From CAXXOK01 sp963663285 (GTDB lineage: Bacteria; Bacillota; Clostridia; Christensenellales; Aristaeellaceae): 64,000 bases of DNA. Position numbers and translations under genes: made by a program. The stretch lies in contig CAXXNI010000002.1 of assembly GCA_963663285.2 (NCBI GenBank), forward strand, positions 1,426,001-1,490,000, in the 5' to 3' direction. The notes beneath the pieces were generated by a model. The model did not search any database. It worked only from the letters and a program-made list of their open reading frames with translations, and had not been told where the DNA came from. How positions within the stretch are numbered: the stretch's first letter is position 1; each line of letters starts with the position of its first letter. This document shows, one piece after another, positions 40,916 to 49,020 of this stretch.

Positions 40916-42577
40916 TTATACCTCCGCCTTAATCGCCTTCAAGCGTTTCATAACATCATTTGCGCCGCGGCCGAAATAATCGTGCAGAATACGGTATTCG
41001 GCAAAAAGCTTATCATACATTTTCGCATTTTCAGCGATGGGGTGATATACAGTATCTTTTACCTTGCCCATATCACGTGCGGCAGTAAACACATCGTCAT
41101 ATCCGCCGGCTGCTTTACCCGCGGCAACCGCAGCGAAGATCGCGCTGCCCAGCGCAGGGCCTTGCATTGTACCCGCGATTTTAATATCCATCCCGAGCAC
41201 ATCGGCATAAATTTGCATCATCATGGGGTTTTTCTGGCTGATGCCGCCGCTGGCGAAGAACGCGTCCACCGCTACGCCATGCTCGCGGTAGTTTTCCACG
41301 ATCATCCGGGTACCATACGCTGTTGCTTCAATCAATGCGCGGTACATATCCTCCGGTTTGGTTTGCAGGGTCATACCCAGCATCATACCGGTCAAATCCA
41401 CATCCACCAGCACACTGCGGTTACCGTTCCACCAATCCAGCGCTACCAGCCCATGCTCGCCCACCTTCTGCGCAGCAGCCAGTTCAGTCAGATACTGATG
41501 CACATTTATACCCTTTGCTTTTGCGGCTTCATAGTAGCTGGCCGGGCAGCAATTATCCACGAACCATGCAAAATGGTCGCCCACACAGCTCTGACCCGCT
41601 TCATAGCCGGCAAAGCCAGGCATAATACCATCTTCCACCACACCACACATGCCGGGTACCTGTTTCTCTTCATTCCCCATCATGACATGGCAAGTCGAAG
41701 TACCCATAATCGCCAGCATCTGTCCGGTTTTATCAATACCAACAGCAGGCAGGCACACATGCGCATCCACATTGCCGATGGATACGGCCGTTCCTTCCAG
41801 CAAGCCCAGCTTGGCAGCCATTTCCGCCGTCAAACCGCCCGCTTTTTGCCCCAGCGGCGTAACCGGGCAGGATAGCTTATCGGCGATTACATTTTCCATA
41901 CGCGGATCCAGCGCCTTGAAGAAAGCCTGATCCGGGTAACCGGTGGTTTTATTGTACATCGCTTTGTACCCGGCACAGCAGGAGTTACGGGTTTGTACGC
42001 CGGTCAGCTGCCACACAATCCAGTCCGCAGCCTCAACAAAGTCGTCCATCGCTTCGTAAATCTCGGGCGCTTCATCCAGAATCTGCCACAGTTTGGGGAA
42101 TAACCACTCGCTGCTGATTTTGCCGCCGTAATTTTGCAGCCATTTTTCACCGCGCTCTGTGGCAATCTCATTCAGCTGGTTTGCCTTATCCTGCGCAGCA
42201 TGGTGCTTCCACAGTTTAATATAGGCGTGCGGATGGTCGGCAAACTCCGCCAGTTCACAAAGCGGCGTGCCGTCCCGTTTTACCGGGAGCACCGTGCAGG
42301 CGGTAAAGTCCGTGCCAATGCCAATCACGTCTTCCGGCTTTACACCGGAAGTTTTCATCACTTCGGGAATCGTGCGGTACAGTACATCCACATAATCCTG
42401 CGGATATTGCAGCGCCCAATCCTGTCCCAGCTTTTTCCCGCCGGGCAGTTGGGTATCCATCACCGCATGCGGATACTCATATACGGCGGATGCAATTTCG
42501 TTACCTGTACCTACTTCTACCAATACGGCGCGACCGCTAAGCGTGCCGTAATCCACACCAATTGTATATTTGCTCAT
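40916..42577 (-). CDS. araB: L-ribulokinase
   Basis: The protein has 553 residues of the FGGY kinase family: YTIGVDYGTLSGRAVLVEVGTGNEI at the start, GIGTDFTACTVLPVKRDGTPL, the catalytic-loop segment VSIGNVDAHVCLPAVGI and the C-terminal ATP site FFASGGISQKNPMMMQIYADVLG. The length matches AraB. It phosphorylates L-ribulose. The arabinose isomerase gene (araA) is not in this block, so it must be elsewhere or replaced. An AraR-type box lies 40 bases upstream. Confidence 0.95.
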   Translation of the reverse strand: MSKYTIGVDYGTLSGRAVLVEVGTGNEIASAVYEYPHAVMDTQLPGGKKLGQDWALQYPQDYVDVLYRTIPEVMKTSGVKPEDVIGIGTDFTACTVLPVKRDGTPLCELAEFADHPHAYIKLWKHHAAQDKANQLNEIATERGEKWLQNYGGKISSEWLFPKLWQILDEAPEIYEAMDDFVEAADWIVWQLTGVQTRNSCCAGYKAMYNKTTGYPDQAFFKALDPRMENVIADKLSCPVTPLGQKAGGLTAEMAAKLGLLEGTAVSIGNVDAHVCLPAVGIDKTGQMLAIMGTSTCHVMMGNEEKQVPGMCGVVEDGIMPGFAGYEAGQSCVGDHFAWFVDNCCPASYYEAAKAKGINVHQYLTELAAAQKVGEHGLVALDWWNGNRSVLVDVDLTGMMLGMTLQTKPEDMYRALIEATAYGTRMIVENYREHGVAVDAFFASGGISQKNPMMMQIYADVLGMDIKIAGTMQGPALGSAIFAAVAAGKAAGGYDDVFTAARDMGKVKDTVYHPIAENAKMYDKLFAEYRILHDYFGRGANDVMKRLKAIKAEV

Positions 42578-42616
42578 CTAAATAAGCCCCCTTTGCTTTC
42601 TTCAGCTGCGCCGAAG

Positions 42617-42629
42617 TTGTACGTACCAA
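42617..42629 (-). promoter_or_regulatory. AraR-type operator before araB
   Basis: TTGTACGTACCAA is near-identical to the core of the Bacillus AraR box ATTTGTACGTACAAAT. It lies 40 bases upstream of the araB start, in the promoter region of the araBD pair. Confidence 0.75.
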
Positions 42630-42724
42630 TGATAGTACGATCATAGCACAAAACGCCTGCGTAGGCAAGCGTTTTTGCATTTGAAATTTTGAAAAACCAT
42701 CGCCCGTTTGCAATGGCGTTAAGG

Positions 42725-43813
42725 CTATTCCTGCGGCCGGTTCAATGCGCGTACACTATCCCGTTCCACCAGATTCCAAGGGAGAATCGCGCTGATTTCA
42801 CGCTTCCCCGCTATCATGTTCATCAGCTTTTCCGCCGCGACACGGCCAAATTCGTCTTTGGGGTGCGCAAGCGTCGTCAGTTTGGGGTGGCATACCCCGG
42901 CATAAGCACTGTTGTCAAAACTAATGATCGATAAATCATCCGGCACGGAAATATGCTGCTCGCGAAGCACTTCCATCAATTCCAGAGCAATCTCGTCATT
43001 ATAGCAAACGACCGCTTCCATGCCGTTATGCAGGCTGTGGATAAACGCTTCACCCGTTTGATCACGTAAAAAACGTTGTTTATTCTCGGTGGTGAACCAG
43101 CATACCATTTCATCCTGTACCCGCAGGTTGCGATCCTGCAGTGCCGATGAATACCCCTGATAACGCAGATGCCCCTGCATATCATCGCTCTTGAAAATCC
43201 CGCCGATGCGGGTAAACCCGCGATCCGCCAAATAATCAGCCGCCATACGGCCGCCGCGCATATCATCCATGACTACGTACACCGCATTAGGCAGTTGGGG
43301 ATAATAACCGTTGATGAATACCACCGGAATATTCCGCTCCCATAGTTTTTCATACAAAGCGGTATTCGGGTTAGGCAGCGCCGTCTTGGTGCCTTCCACG
43401 ATCAATCCATCCACCGGGGATTCCAGTACGCGTTGCAATAAAGAACGCTCATGGTCGGTGCGGTTGTAGGTAGCCGAGAGACTCATAATACAACTTTCCG
43501 CCGATAGCGCGCTTTCCACACCGCGTACGATACTGGGGAAAATATAATCCGTTATATAAGTAGTTACGACCCCGACATTCAAGACACCACTATGCTTGCG
43601 GGCCCCGTGGCTAACGTACGTACCGCTTCCGCGGCGGCGGATCACCAGCCCGTCGTTCTCTAATAATGAAATAGCCTGCCGAACCGTTTGCCGGCTGACG
43701 CCGAACTTTACCTTCAATTCCGCTTCCGTCAGCAGTGCATCGCCGTCTTTATATTCCCCGCTTGCGATTGCGTGCCGCAGTTGTTCGGCCACAAACTGGT
43801 ATTTCGGTTCCAT
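42725..43813 (-). CDS. araR: Arabinose repressor AraR (GntR HTH with LacI-type sensor)
   Basis: The protein has 362 residues. Residues 1-68 are a GntR winged helix (PKYQFVAEQLRHAIASGEYKDGDALLTEAELKVKFGVSRQTVRQAISLLENDGLVIRRRGSGTYV). Residues 75-360 are a periplasmic-binding-like LacI domain (LNVGVVTTYITDYIFPSIVRGVE... DDLSIISFDNSAYAGVCHPKLTTLAHPKDEFGRVAAEKLM). This chimera is the AraR hallmark. L-arabinose should release it from DNA. The gene is upstream of and in line with araB and araD. Confidence 0.93.
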   Translation of the reverse strand: MEPKYQFVAEQLRHAIASGEYKDGDALLTEAELKVKFGVSRQTVRQAISLLENDGLVIRRRGSGTYVSHGARKHSGVLNVGVVTTYITDYIFPSIVRGVESALSAESCIMSLSATYNRTDHERSLLQRVLESPVDGLIVEGTKTALPNPNTALYEKLWERNIPVVFINGYYPQLPNAVYVVMDDMRGGRMAADYLADRGFTRIGGIFKSDDMQGHLRYQGYSSALQDRNLRVQDEMVCWFTTENKQRFLRDQTGEAFIHSLHNGMEAVVCYNDEIALELMEVLREQHISVPDDLSIISFDNSAYAGVCHPKLTTLAHPKDEFGRVAAEKLMNMIAGKREISAILPWNLVERDSVRALNRPQE

Positions 43814-43903
43814 ATATGCCTCCCCCTTGTATGGTTTTTCCCATACAACCAGAACATTGCAAATGTTGAATTGGTTAGCGCTATTTTACCACGGAAAAGC
43901 AAT

Positions 43904-43938
43904 CTGTACAAATAAAAAACGAAAAAAAGTACGTACAG
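43904..43938 (-). promoter_or_regulatory. AraR-type boxes upstream of araR
   Basis: AAGTACGTACAG (43927-43938) carries the full GTACGTAC core, and CTGTACAAAT (43904-43913) is a matching half-site. Both lie about 90-125 bases before araR, consistent with autoregulation. Confidence 0.6.
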
Positions 43939-43988
43939 CAGCTTTGTGGAAGGTAAATTATACCATATCAAATTTTGTTGGATTGTTT

Positions 43989-44846
43989 TTAGGCCAAATC
44001 CCGGAATCCCTCGCCCAAGACTTCGTAAGCCTCGGTGATAAACACAAAAGCAAGCTCGTCTTCCATCCGTACAACCGTTTTAAGCCGGGATACTTCCTGT
44101 GAGCTGACAATGCATAGGATAACCGGCCGTTTTTCTCCGTTATAGCCGCCCCGCGCTTCTAAGATCGTTAGTCCGCGGCCAATTTCGTACAGTAGTCTTT
44201 CCCGTACTTTTTCTGTCTGGCTTGTTATGATATAGCATGCCTTTTGCCGGTCAAAACCCTGCACCACAATATCCACTACGCGCGAACTGACAAAAATGCT
44301 GATAAACGCGTATAGCGCAGACTCTACGCGGATAAAGAATCCTGCCGCGAGCACAACGCAAAAATCAATGAAAAACAGAAATGCGCCTACCGATATATGT
44401 TCAAAACGGGAATGCACCATACGTGCTACCATGTCGCTGCCGCCTGTCGTCGCTCCGCCGCGAAGGATTAAGCCCAGCCCGATTCCCATCAAAACGCCGC
44501 CAAACAGCGATCCCAGCAACATATCATCCGTAACCGGTTGCAACGGCAGCCAGTCGATCAGCAGGGAAAAGAGCACCGTCGCTACCAGCGAGCGGAAAAC
44601 AAAAACGTGCCCCATTGAACGGTAGCCAATCAGAAATAGCGGTATATTAAGCAGCAAGCTAATCGTACCAACCGGCGTTTGAAACAGCGCATGCAAAATC
44701 GTCGCAATACCGGTTAAGCCACCCGGCGCCACATCATTCGGTATTAAAAACATAGGATAGGCCATCGCGCCCAATACGCAGCCCACAACAATTTGCAGGT
44801 AAGCGGCCAGGCGTTCGTTGCGCAGGATGACAGAACGTAATTTCAT
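43989..44846 (-). CDS. YitT-family membrane protein (DUF161/DUF2179)
   Basis: The protein has 285 residues from the ATG at 44846 with AAAGGAG upstream. Five to six membrane helices (about 12-200) include FLIPNDVAPGGLTGIATILH and the repeat-like GIGLGLILRGGATTGGSDMVARMVHSRF, the two Gly-rich signatures of YitT_membrane. A cytoplasmic DUF2179 domain follows (about 205-280, QKACYIITSQTEKVRERLLYEIGRGLTILEARGGYNGEKRPVILCIVSSQE). The transport role of the family is unsettled. It is single and faces the SOS-controlled polymerase gene. Confidence 0.92.
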   Translation of the reverse strand: MKLRSVILRNERLAAYLQIVVGCVLGAMAYPMFLIPNDVAPGGLTGIATILHALFQTPVGTISLLLNIPLFLIGYRSMGHVFVFRSLVATVLFSLLIDWLPLQPVTDDMLLGSLFGGVLMGIGLGLILRGGATTGGSDMVARMVHSRFEHISVGAFLFFIDFCVVLAAGFFIRVESALYAFISIFVSSRVVDIVVQGFDRQKACYIITSQTEKVRERLLYEIGRGLTILEARGGYNGEKRPVILCIVSSQEVSRLKTVVRMEDELAFVFITEAYEVLGEGFRDLA

Positions 44847-44892
44847 AGCTACTCCTTTGTTGCCATCGCAGTTACGGTTTTTACCGCACGTG

Positions 44893-44922
44893 AAAACGAG
44901 ACGCTCCTTATTACACGTCTCG
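44893..44922 (-). terminator. Terminator-like hairpin in the leader of the YitT gene
   Basis: On the minus strand CGAGACG-N12-CGTCTCG is followed by TTTT, about 47 bases before the YitT start. It could be an attenuator of that gene, since no other minus-strand gene ends here. Confidence 0.5.
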
Positions 44923-45126
44923 TAAAGTGGCAGCATGAGTGCAGGCAGCGAATATCAGCCGCCTTTCCTCTTTTGCCACAGGCGTTCATCAGCGGTCAAT
45001 AGAATTGTTTTTCTATTTCCGTGCCATTATAACATATTTTAAGTCCTCGCGGTAGCAGAAAGCTACGCATACCATTAGAATACCATCGATGGTAGCATAT
45101 CATTGGTGAATACCCACATCTTGCGC

Positions 45127-45249
45127 TTGCATATCAGAACACATGTTTGTATAATATAAGGGAACACTTGTTCTTTTTGCCGTGTTGCAGTTGCTCAATC
45201 GCTCGCACTTCGGCACAATTTTTTTCTCAAATATGCGAACATTAGTTCT
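45127..45249 (+). promoter_or_regulatory. SOS promoter with three LexA-type boxes
   Basis: TTGCAT (45127-45132), 17 bases and TATAAT (45150-45155) form a good promoter. LexA-type boxes are GAAC-ACAT-GTTT (45137-45148, in the spacer), GAAC-ACTT-GTTC (45162-45173, at the expected start point) and CGAAC-ATTA-GTTCT (45236-45249, just before the gene). They match the Gram-positive consensus CGAAC-N4-GTTCG closely. Confidence 0.85.
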
Positions 45250-45263
45250 TTAGGGGCGATTGT

Positions 45264-46508
45264 ATGAGTAAAGTGGTTCTGCACGCCGATTTGAATAATT
45301 TTTACGCTTCGGTTGCCTGTATCGTCCATCCGGATTGGCGGGAACTTCCGCTTGCTGTATGCGGGGACCCTACGTTACGCCACGGTATTGTGCTGGCCAA
45401 AAACATGCCCGCCAAACGCAATGGCGTTATTACCGGCCAAGCCATCTGGCAGGCACGGCAAACCTGCCCGGATTTACATACTATACCGCCTGATTTTGAA
45501 TCTATTCTGCATTACAGCGGCACGGTGCGGCGGATTTTTGCGCGTTATACCAATCGCGTGCAGCCCTTTGGCGCGGACGAAGCCTGGCTGGACATCAGCG
45601 GCCCCGGCGTGGAAATCGGAGACGGCTTACGAATTGCCAACCATCTGCGGCATACGGTACGGGAGGAAACTGGTCTTACCATCAGCGTCGGCGTCAGCGA
45701 CAACCGCGTATTCGCCAAGCTCGGCAGCGACTTAAAAAAGCCTGACGGCGTATCGGTCGTATGTGAGCAAAACCGCAAAACGGTACTGGACCCCTTGCCT
45801 GTCAGCGATTTATTGTTTATCGGGCGGGCAACCACGCGTAAGCTGCAAGCCATCGGCATCTTTACCATCGGCCAGCTGGCTGCGGCAGACCCCGGAGCGT
45901 TGAAAGCGCTGTTTGGTAAAAATGGCCTGATGCTCAGCGGATTTGCGCACGGCAACGACGCATCCGCCGTCATCGCCGAAGATGCGAAACCGAAAATCAA
46001 GAGTATTGGCAACTCCATTACCGCCGCCCACGACATCCAAACCCCGCACGATGCACGCATTACGCTATACGGGCTGTGCGAAAGCGTTGCTTCCCGGCTG
46101 CGCAAGCATCATTTTACCGGAAGTGTCATCCAAATTTCCATACGAAGCACCCAGCTGGACTGGATTCAGCGGCAGCGGAAGCTGGATTACACCACCAATT
46201 GCAGCTTTGATATTTTCAAGGTTTCCTATGAATTACTCAACGAAAACTGGCAGCCCGGAACCCCCCTGCGCTCCCTCGGCGTTAGTGTAAGCCAACTCGT
46301 ACCTGCCGGGATGCTGATGCAGCTTTCCTTTTTGCCGGAAGACGCGGCGCGGCAGCGGCAGGAGATTTTGGAGCAAACCATTGATGATATCCGTGACCGC
46401 TACGGTCATTTCGCCATCCAGCGCGCCATTATGCTGTATGACCGTGCTCTTGGCAAGATCAACCCGGAAGAAGAACACGTCGTTCACCCCGAACCATATT
46501 TTAAATAA
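45264..46508 (+). CDS. dinB: Y-family DNA polymerase (DinB-type)
   Basis: The protein has 414 residues. The palm motifs hold the catalytic acids: LHADLNNFYASVACI (first Asp) and FGADEAWLDIS (Asp-Glu). The fingers, thumb (helix-hairpin-helix, FIGRATTRKLQAIGIFTIGQLAAA) and little finger domain (about 240-360) follow. No clear C-terminal clamp-binding motif was seen beyond the little finger, though QLSFL near 350 could serve. It performs error-prone bypass of damage. Upstream lie three SOS boxes. Confidence 0.94.
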   Translation: MSKVVLHADLNNFYASVACIVHPDWRELPLAVCGDPTLRHGIVLAKNMPAKRNGVITGQAIWQARQTCPDLHTIPPDFESILHYSGTVRRIFARYTNRVQPFGADEAWLDISGPGVEIGDGLRIANHLRHTVREETGLTISVGVSDNRVFAKLGSDLKKPDGVSVVCEQNRKTVLDPLPVSDLLFIGRATTRKLQAIGIFTIGQLAAADPGALKALFGKNGLMLSGFAHGNDASAVIAEDAKPKIKSIGNSITAAHDIQTPHDARITLYGLCESVASRLRKHHFTGSVIQISIRSTQLDWIQRQRKLDYTTNCSFDIFKVSYELLNENWQPGTPLRSLGVSVSQLVPAGMLMQLSFLPEDAARQRQEILEQTIDDIRDRYGHFAIQRAIMLYDRALGKINPEEEHVVHPEPYFK

Positions 46509-46793
46509 ACCATCAGATACAACCCTGCTTTTTCTTTTCTCCTTCGATTTAAATCCGTCTGTATAAATGTACTCCCGGATGTTATCAGGGTATAATTCAA
46601 CTTTATTTTAGAATGAATGCTATTACTTTCACTTATCATTTGTTTCTATTCCGCCTGTTTCCCATTACGCACCTATAACGTTTTATGGATCTTATCAACC
46701 CAATTCCTATTTCTATTTTCATTACCCCACACTTCGGTTCCCTTTTCCCCGCTCTCTATCCCTTGGTTTGGATCGTTTTTAAACAATAAAACA

Positions 46794-46973
46794 GGGAGCC
46801 CTCGGGCGGTTTCGAAAGGGAGAAACCACCCGGGGCTCCCACAGGAAGGCCCCGTGCAAACCCCACAGGGAAGGGCTTGCACTCTTATGTTACAGGGAAC
46901 GGGCGTCGGATGTTCTTTGGTATCCCTTAGACGTTTCCGAACGCCCCGTTTCCCTACTGGCGCTGCGAGCGCC
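46794..46973 (-). ncRNA. Multi-hairpin RNA region behind the Amt-PII gene
   Basis: Read on the minus strand after the stop at 46999, four stem-loops follow in series: GGCGCT/AGCGCC (46959-46973), a long imperfect hairpin GGGAAACGGGGCGT.../...ACGCCCGTTCCC (46894-46955), GTGCAA.../TTTGCAC (46854-46882) and a 19-bp-plus hairpin GGGAGCCC.../...GGGCTCCC ending in TGTTTTATTG (46794-46840). Only the last looks like a terminator. The rest is unexplained and could be a processed small RNA or a stability element. No coding frame is seen here. Confidence 0.5.
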
Positions 46974-46998
46974 GCTTGTAAACCTGCGTTTTGTGGAA

Positions 46999-48708
46999 TT
47001 ATTCCACATCCTGCAACGCGTCGTATCCTTCTTCGCCGGTACGTACTTTGATAACATTCTCCACATCGTAGATGAAGATCTTGCCATCGCCGATATGACC
47101 AGTGTAGAGGGCAGCCTTCGCGGCTTCGATCACAGTGCGAACCGGGATCTTGCAGACCACGATTTCGACCTCGATCTTCGGCAGGAGCGTGCTTTCCATC
47201 TCTACGCCGCGATAGTACTCGGGACGGCCCTTCTGCATGCCGCAGCCGAGAACCTGCGTAACTGTCATGCCCGTTACGCCGATAGCGTCCATCGCCTCTT
47301 TCAAGCGTTCGAACATGCTCTGCTTGGTGACAATCGCCACTTTGGTGATCTTCACGCCGGCAGCAACCGGGGTGCTCTTATCCACAACAGGTACAGCCGC
47401 ATCCACAGGAGCGGTGCCCATTTCGGATACAACAGCCTTGCCCATCGGCACTTCGCCAAGTACGGGCATGAAGTCCGCATAGCTGCTGATGAGTCCGTGT
47501 TCTTCGATATCCAGGCCGCGAATTTCTTCGGAAGCGGATACACGGAGACCAGCGGTCTTCTTGATGATGAAGAATACGATCGACATGGCAATCCCTACGT
47601 AAGCCGCAACCGCTACAACGCCCAATGCCTGTACACCCAGCAGGTGCCAGCCGCCGCCGTAGAACAAACCGGCAGAGGTATCGAACAAGCCGACCAGAAT
47701 GGTGCCGACAGCGCCGCAGACGCCGTGAACAGCAACCGCGCCTACCGGATCATCCACTTTCAGCACTTTGTCGATGAACTCAATGGCGAATACAACCACG
47801 AAGCCAGCGATAACGCCGATGAAGAACGCGCCAACGGGATTAACGAACGCGCAGCCAGCGGTGATCGCAACCAGACCAGCCAGAGCGCCGTTCAGCGTCA
47901 TGGATACGTCAGGCTTTTTGTAAACAATCCAAGTAACGATCATTACCGTTACCGCAGCAGCGGCAGCAGCAAGGTTAGTGGTCATAAAGATGTCGCCGGC
48001 AGCAACAGCGTTGTCGCCTTCAATGCCCAGCGTGGAGCCGGGGTTGAAACCGAACCAGCCGAACCAGAGGATGAACACACCCAGCGCGCCAAGCGTGAGG
48101 CTGTGGCCGGGAATCGCATGAGGCTTGCCTTCTTTGTCATACTTGCCGATACGGGGGCCAAGGAAGATAGCGCCAACGAAAGCGGCAACGCCACCAACCA
48201 TGTGAACCGCGGTGGAACCGGCAAAATCTTCAAAGCCCATTTGGGCCAGCCAGCCGCCGCCCCAAATCCAATGGCCGCTGATCGGATAGATCACCATCGA
48301 GATGACAGCAGAATAAATACAATAGCTAATGAACTTGGTACGCTCTGCCATCGCGCCGCTTACGATTGTAGCAGCCGTCGCGCAGAACACGGTCTGGAAC
48401 ATCACGAAAGTGAGTCGAGAAATGTTGTCCGGATTGCCAAAGGCATCTCCGCTCAGCAGGAAGCTAATCTGGCCGATTACCCCACCCTTGTCCGAACCGA
48501 ACATGATCGAGAAACCGATGAGCCAGAACACAACCGAACCGATTGCGAAGTCCATGAGGTTCTTCATGATGATATTACCGGCGTTTTTCGCGCGTGTAAA
48601 ACCGGTTTCTACCATGGCGAAGCCCGCCTGCATGAAGAATACCAATGCAGTGGCCAACAATACCCATATAGTGTCAGCGCTTGAAATGGTGGATACGATC
48701 GTCTCCAT
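46999..48708 (-). CDS. amt: Ammonium transporter fused to a PII signalling domain
   Basis: The protein has 569 residues. Residues 1-420 are an Amt channel with eleven helices (FFMQAGFAMVETGFTRAKNAGNIIMKNLMDF, HMVGGVAAFVGAIFLGPRIGKY, AVAVHGVCGAVGTILVG with the pore His). A linker of some 40 residues with Pro/Val/Thr leads to a complete PII domain (about 462-569): KITKVAIVTKQSMFERLKEAMDAIGVTGMTVTQVLGCGMQKGRPEYYRG, the T-loop, and a C-terminal GDGKIFIYDVENVIKVRTGEEG ATP/2-OG region. The fusion would let the channel be gated by its own PII domain. It lies downstream of the glutamine synthetase gene behind an attenuator-like leader. Confidence 0.94.
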   Translation of the reverse strand: METIVSTISSADTIWVLLATALVFFMQAGFAMVETGFTRAKNAGNIIMKNLMDFAIGSVVFWLIGFSIMFGSDKGGVIGQISFLLSGDAFGNPDNISRLTFVMFQTVFCATAATIVSGAMAERTKFISYCIYSAVISMVIYPISGHWIWGGGWLAQMGFEDFAGSTAVHMVGGVAAFVGAIFLGPRIGKYDKEGKPHAIPGHSLTLGALGVFILWFGWFGFNPGSTLGIEGDNAVAAGDIFMTTNLAAAAAAVTVMIVTWIVYKKPDVSMTLNGALAGLVAITAGCAFVNPVGAFFIGVIAGFVVVFAIEFIDKVLKVDDPVGAVAVHGVCGAVGTILVGLFDTSAGLFYGGGWHLLGVQALGVVAVAAYVGIAMSIVFFIIKKTAGLRVSASEEIRGLDIEEHGLISSYADFMPVLGEVPMGKAVVSEMGTAPVDAAVPVVDKSTPVAAGVKITKVAIVTKQSMFERLKEAMDAIGVTGMTVTQVLGCGMQKGRPEYYRGVEMESTLLPKIEVEIVVCKIPVRTVIEAAKAALYTGHIGDGKIFIYDVENVIKVRTGEEGYDALQDVE

Positions 48709-48734
48709 TCCTTTTCCTCCTCATAATAAGTATC

Positions 48735-48981
48735 AAAAAACAAGCCTGCGATACGCTCGACATTGAGCGTTACATGCGTAGTGAAGGAAATTCCTTCAGT
48801 CCAACGTATAGCGGCTTGCTTTTCTACCCTGTTGCTGGAACAACCATTCGCTGTTCCACCCGGCAAATACTTCATTTGCCGAGATTGGATTTACCTTCTG
48901 CCTTCCGGTTATCAACCGGTTAACCGGCATAGGATCGTCCGGGGCGCTCCCGTTTACGGATGATATACCCGTAAACGGGAG
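48735..48981 (-). promoter_or_regulatory. Attenuator-like leader RNA between glnN and amt
   Basis: Read on the minus strand, six hairpins follow in order: a 13-bp CTCCCGTTTACGG stem (48947-48981), CCGGTT-GAT-AACCGG, CGGCAAAT-GAAGT-ATTTGCCG, GGAACAGC-GAATG-GTTGTTCC, GAAGGA-ATT-TCCTTC, and ACGCTC-AATGTC-GAGCGT (48753-48770). Then a stem CAAGCCGC.../...GC.GGCTTG closes with six T (48735-48740), an intrinsic terminator about 27 bases before amt. The last hairpin has a six-base loop with A1 and G4, like ANTAR targets, and overlaps the terminator arm. Conditional read-through into amt is likely. Confidence 0.6.
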
Positions 48982-49020
48982 ACCAAATAGGCATTACGTA
49001 TGTTGATACGCTTTACCCGG

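Noticed and set aside
46993..48684. Long open frame on the plus strand opposite amt
   Set aside because: It mirrors the codon pattern of the Amt-PII gene; its translation is low in hydrophobic order and has no ribosome site.
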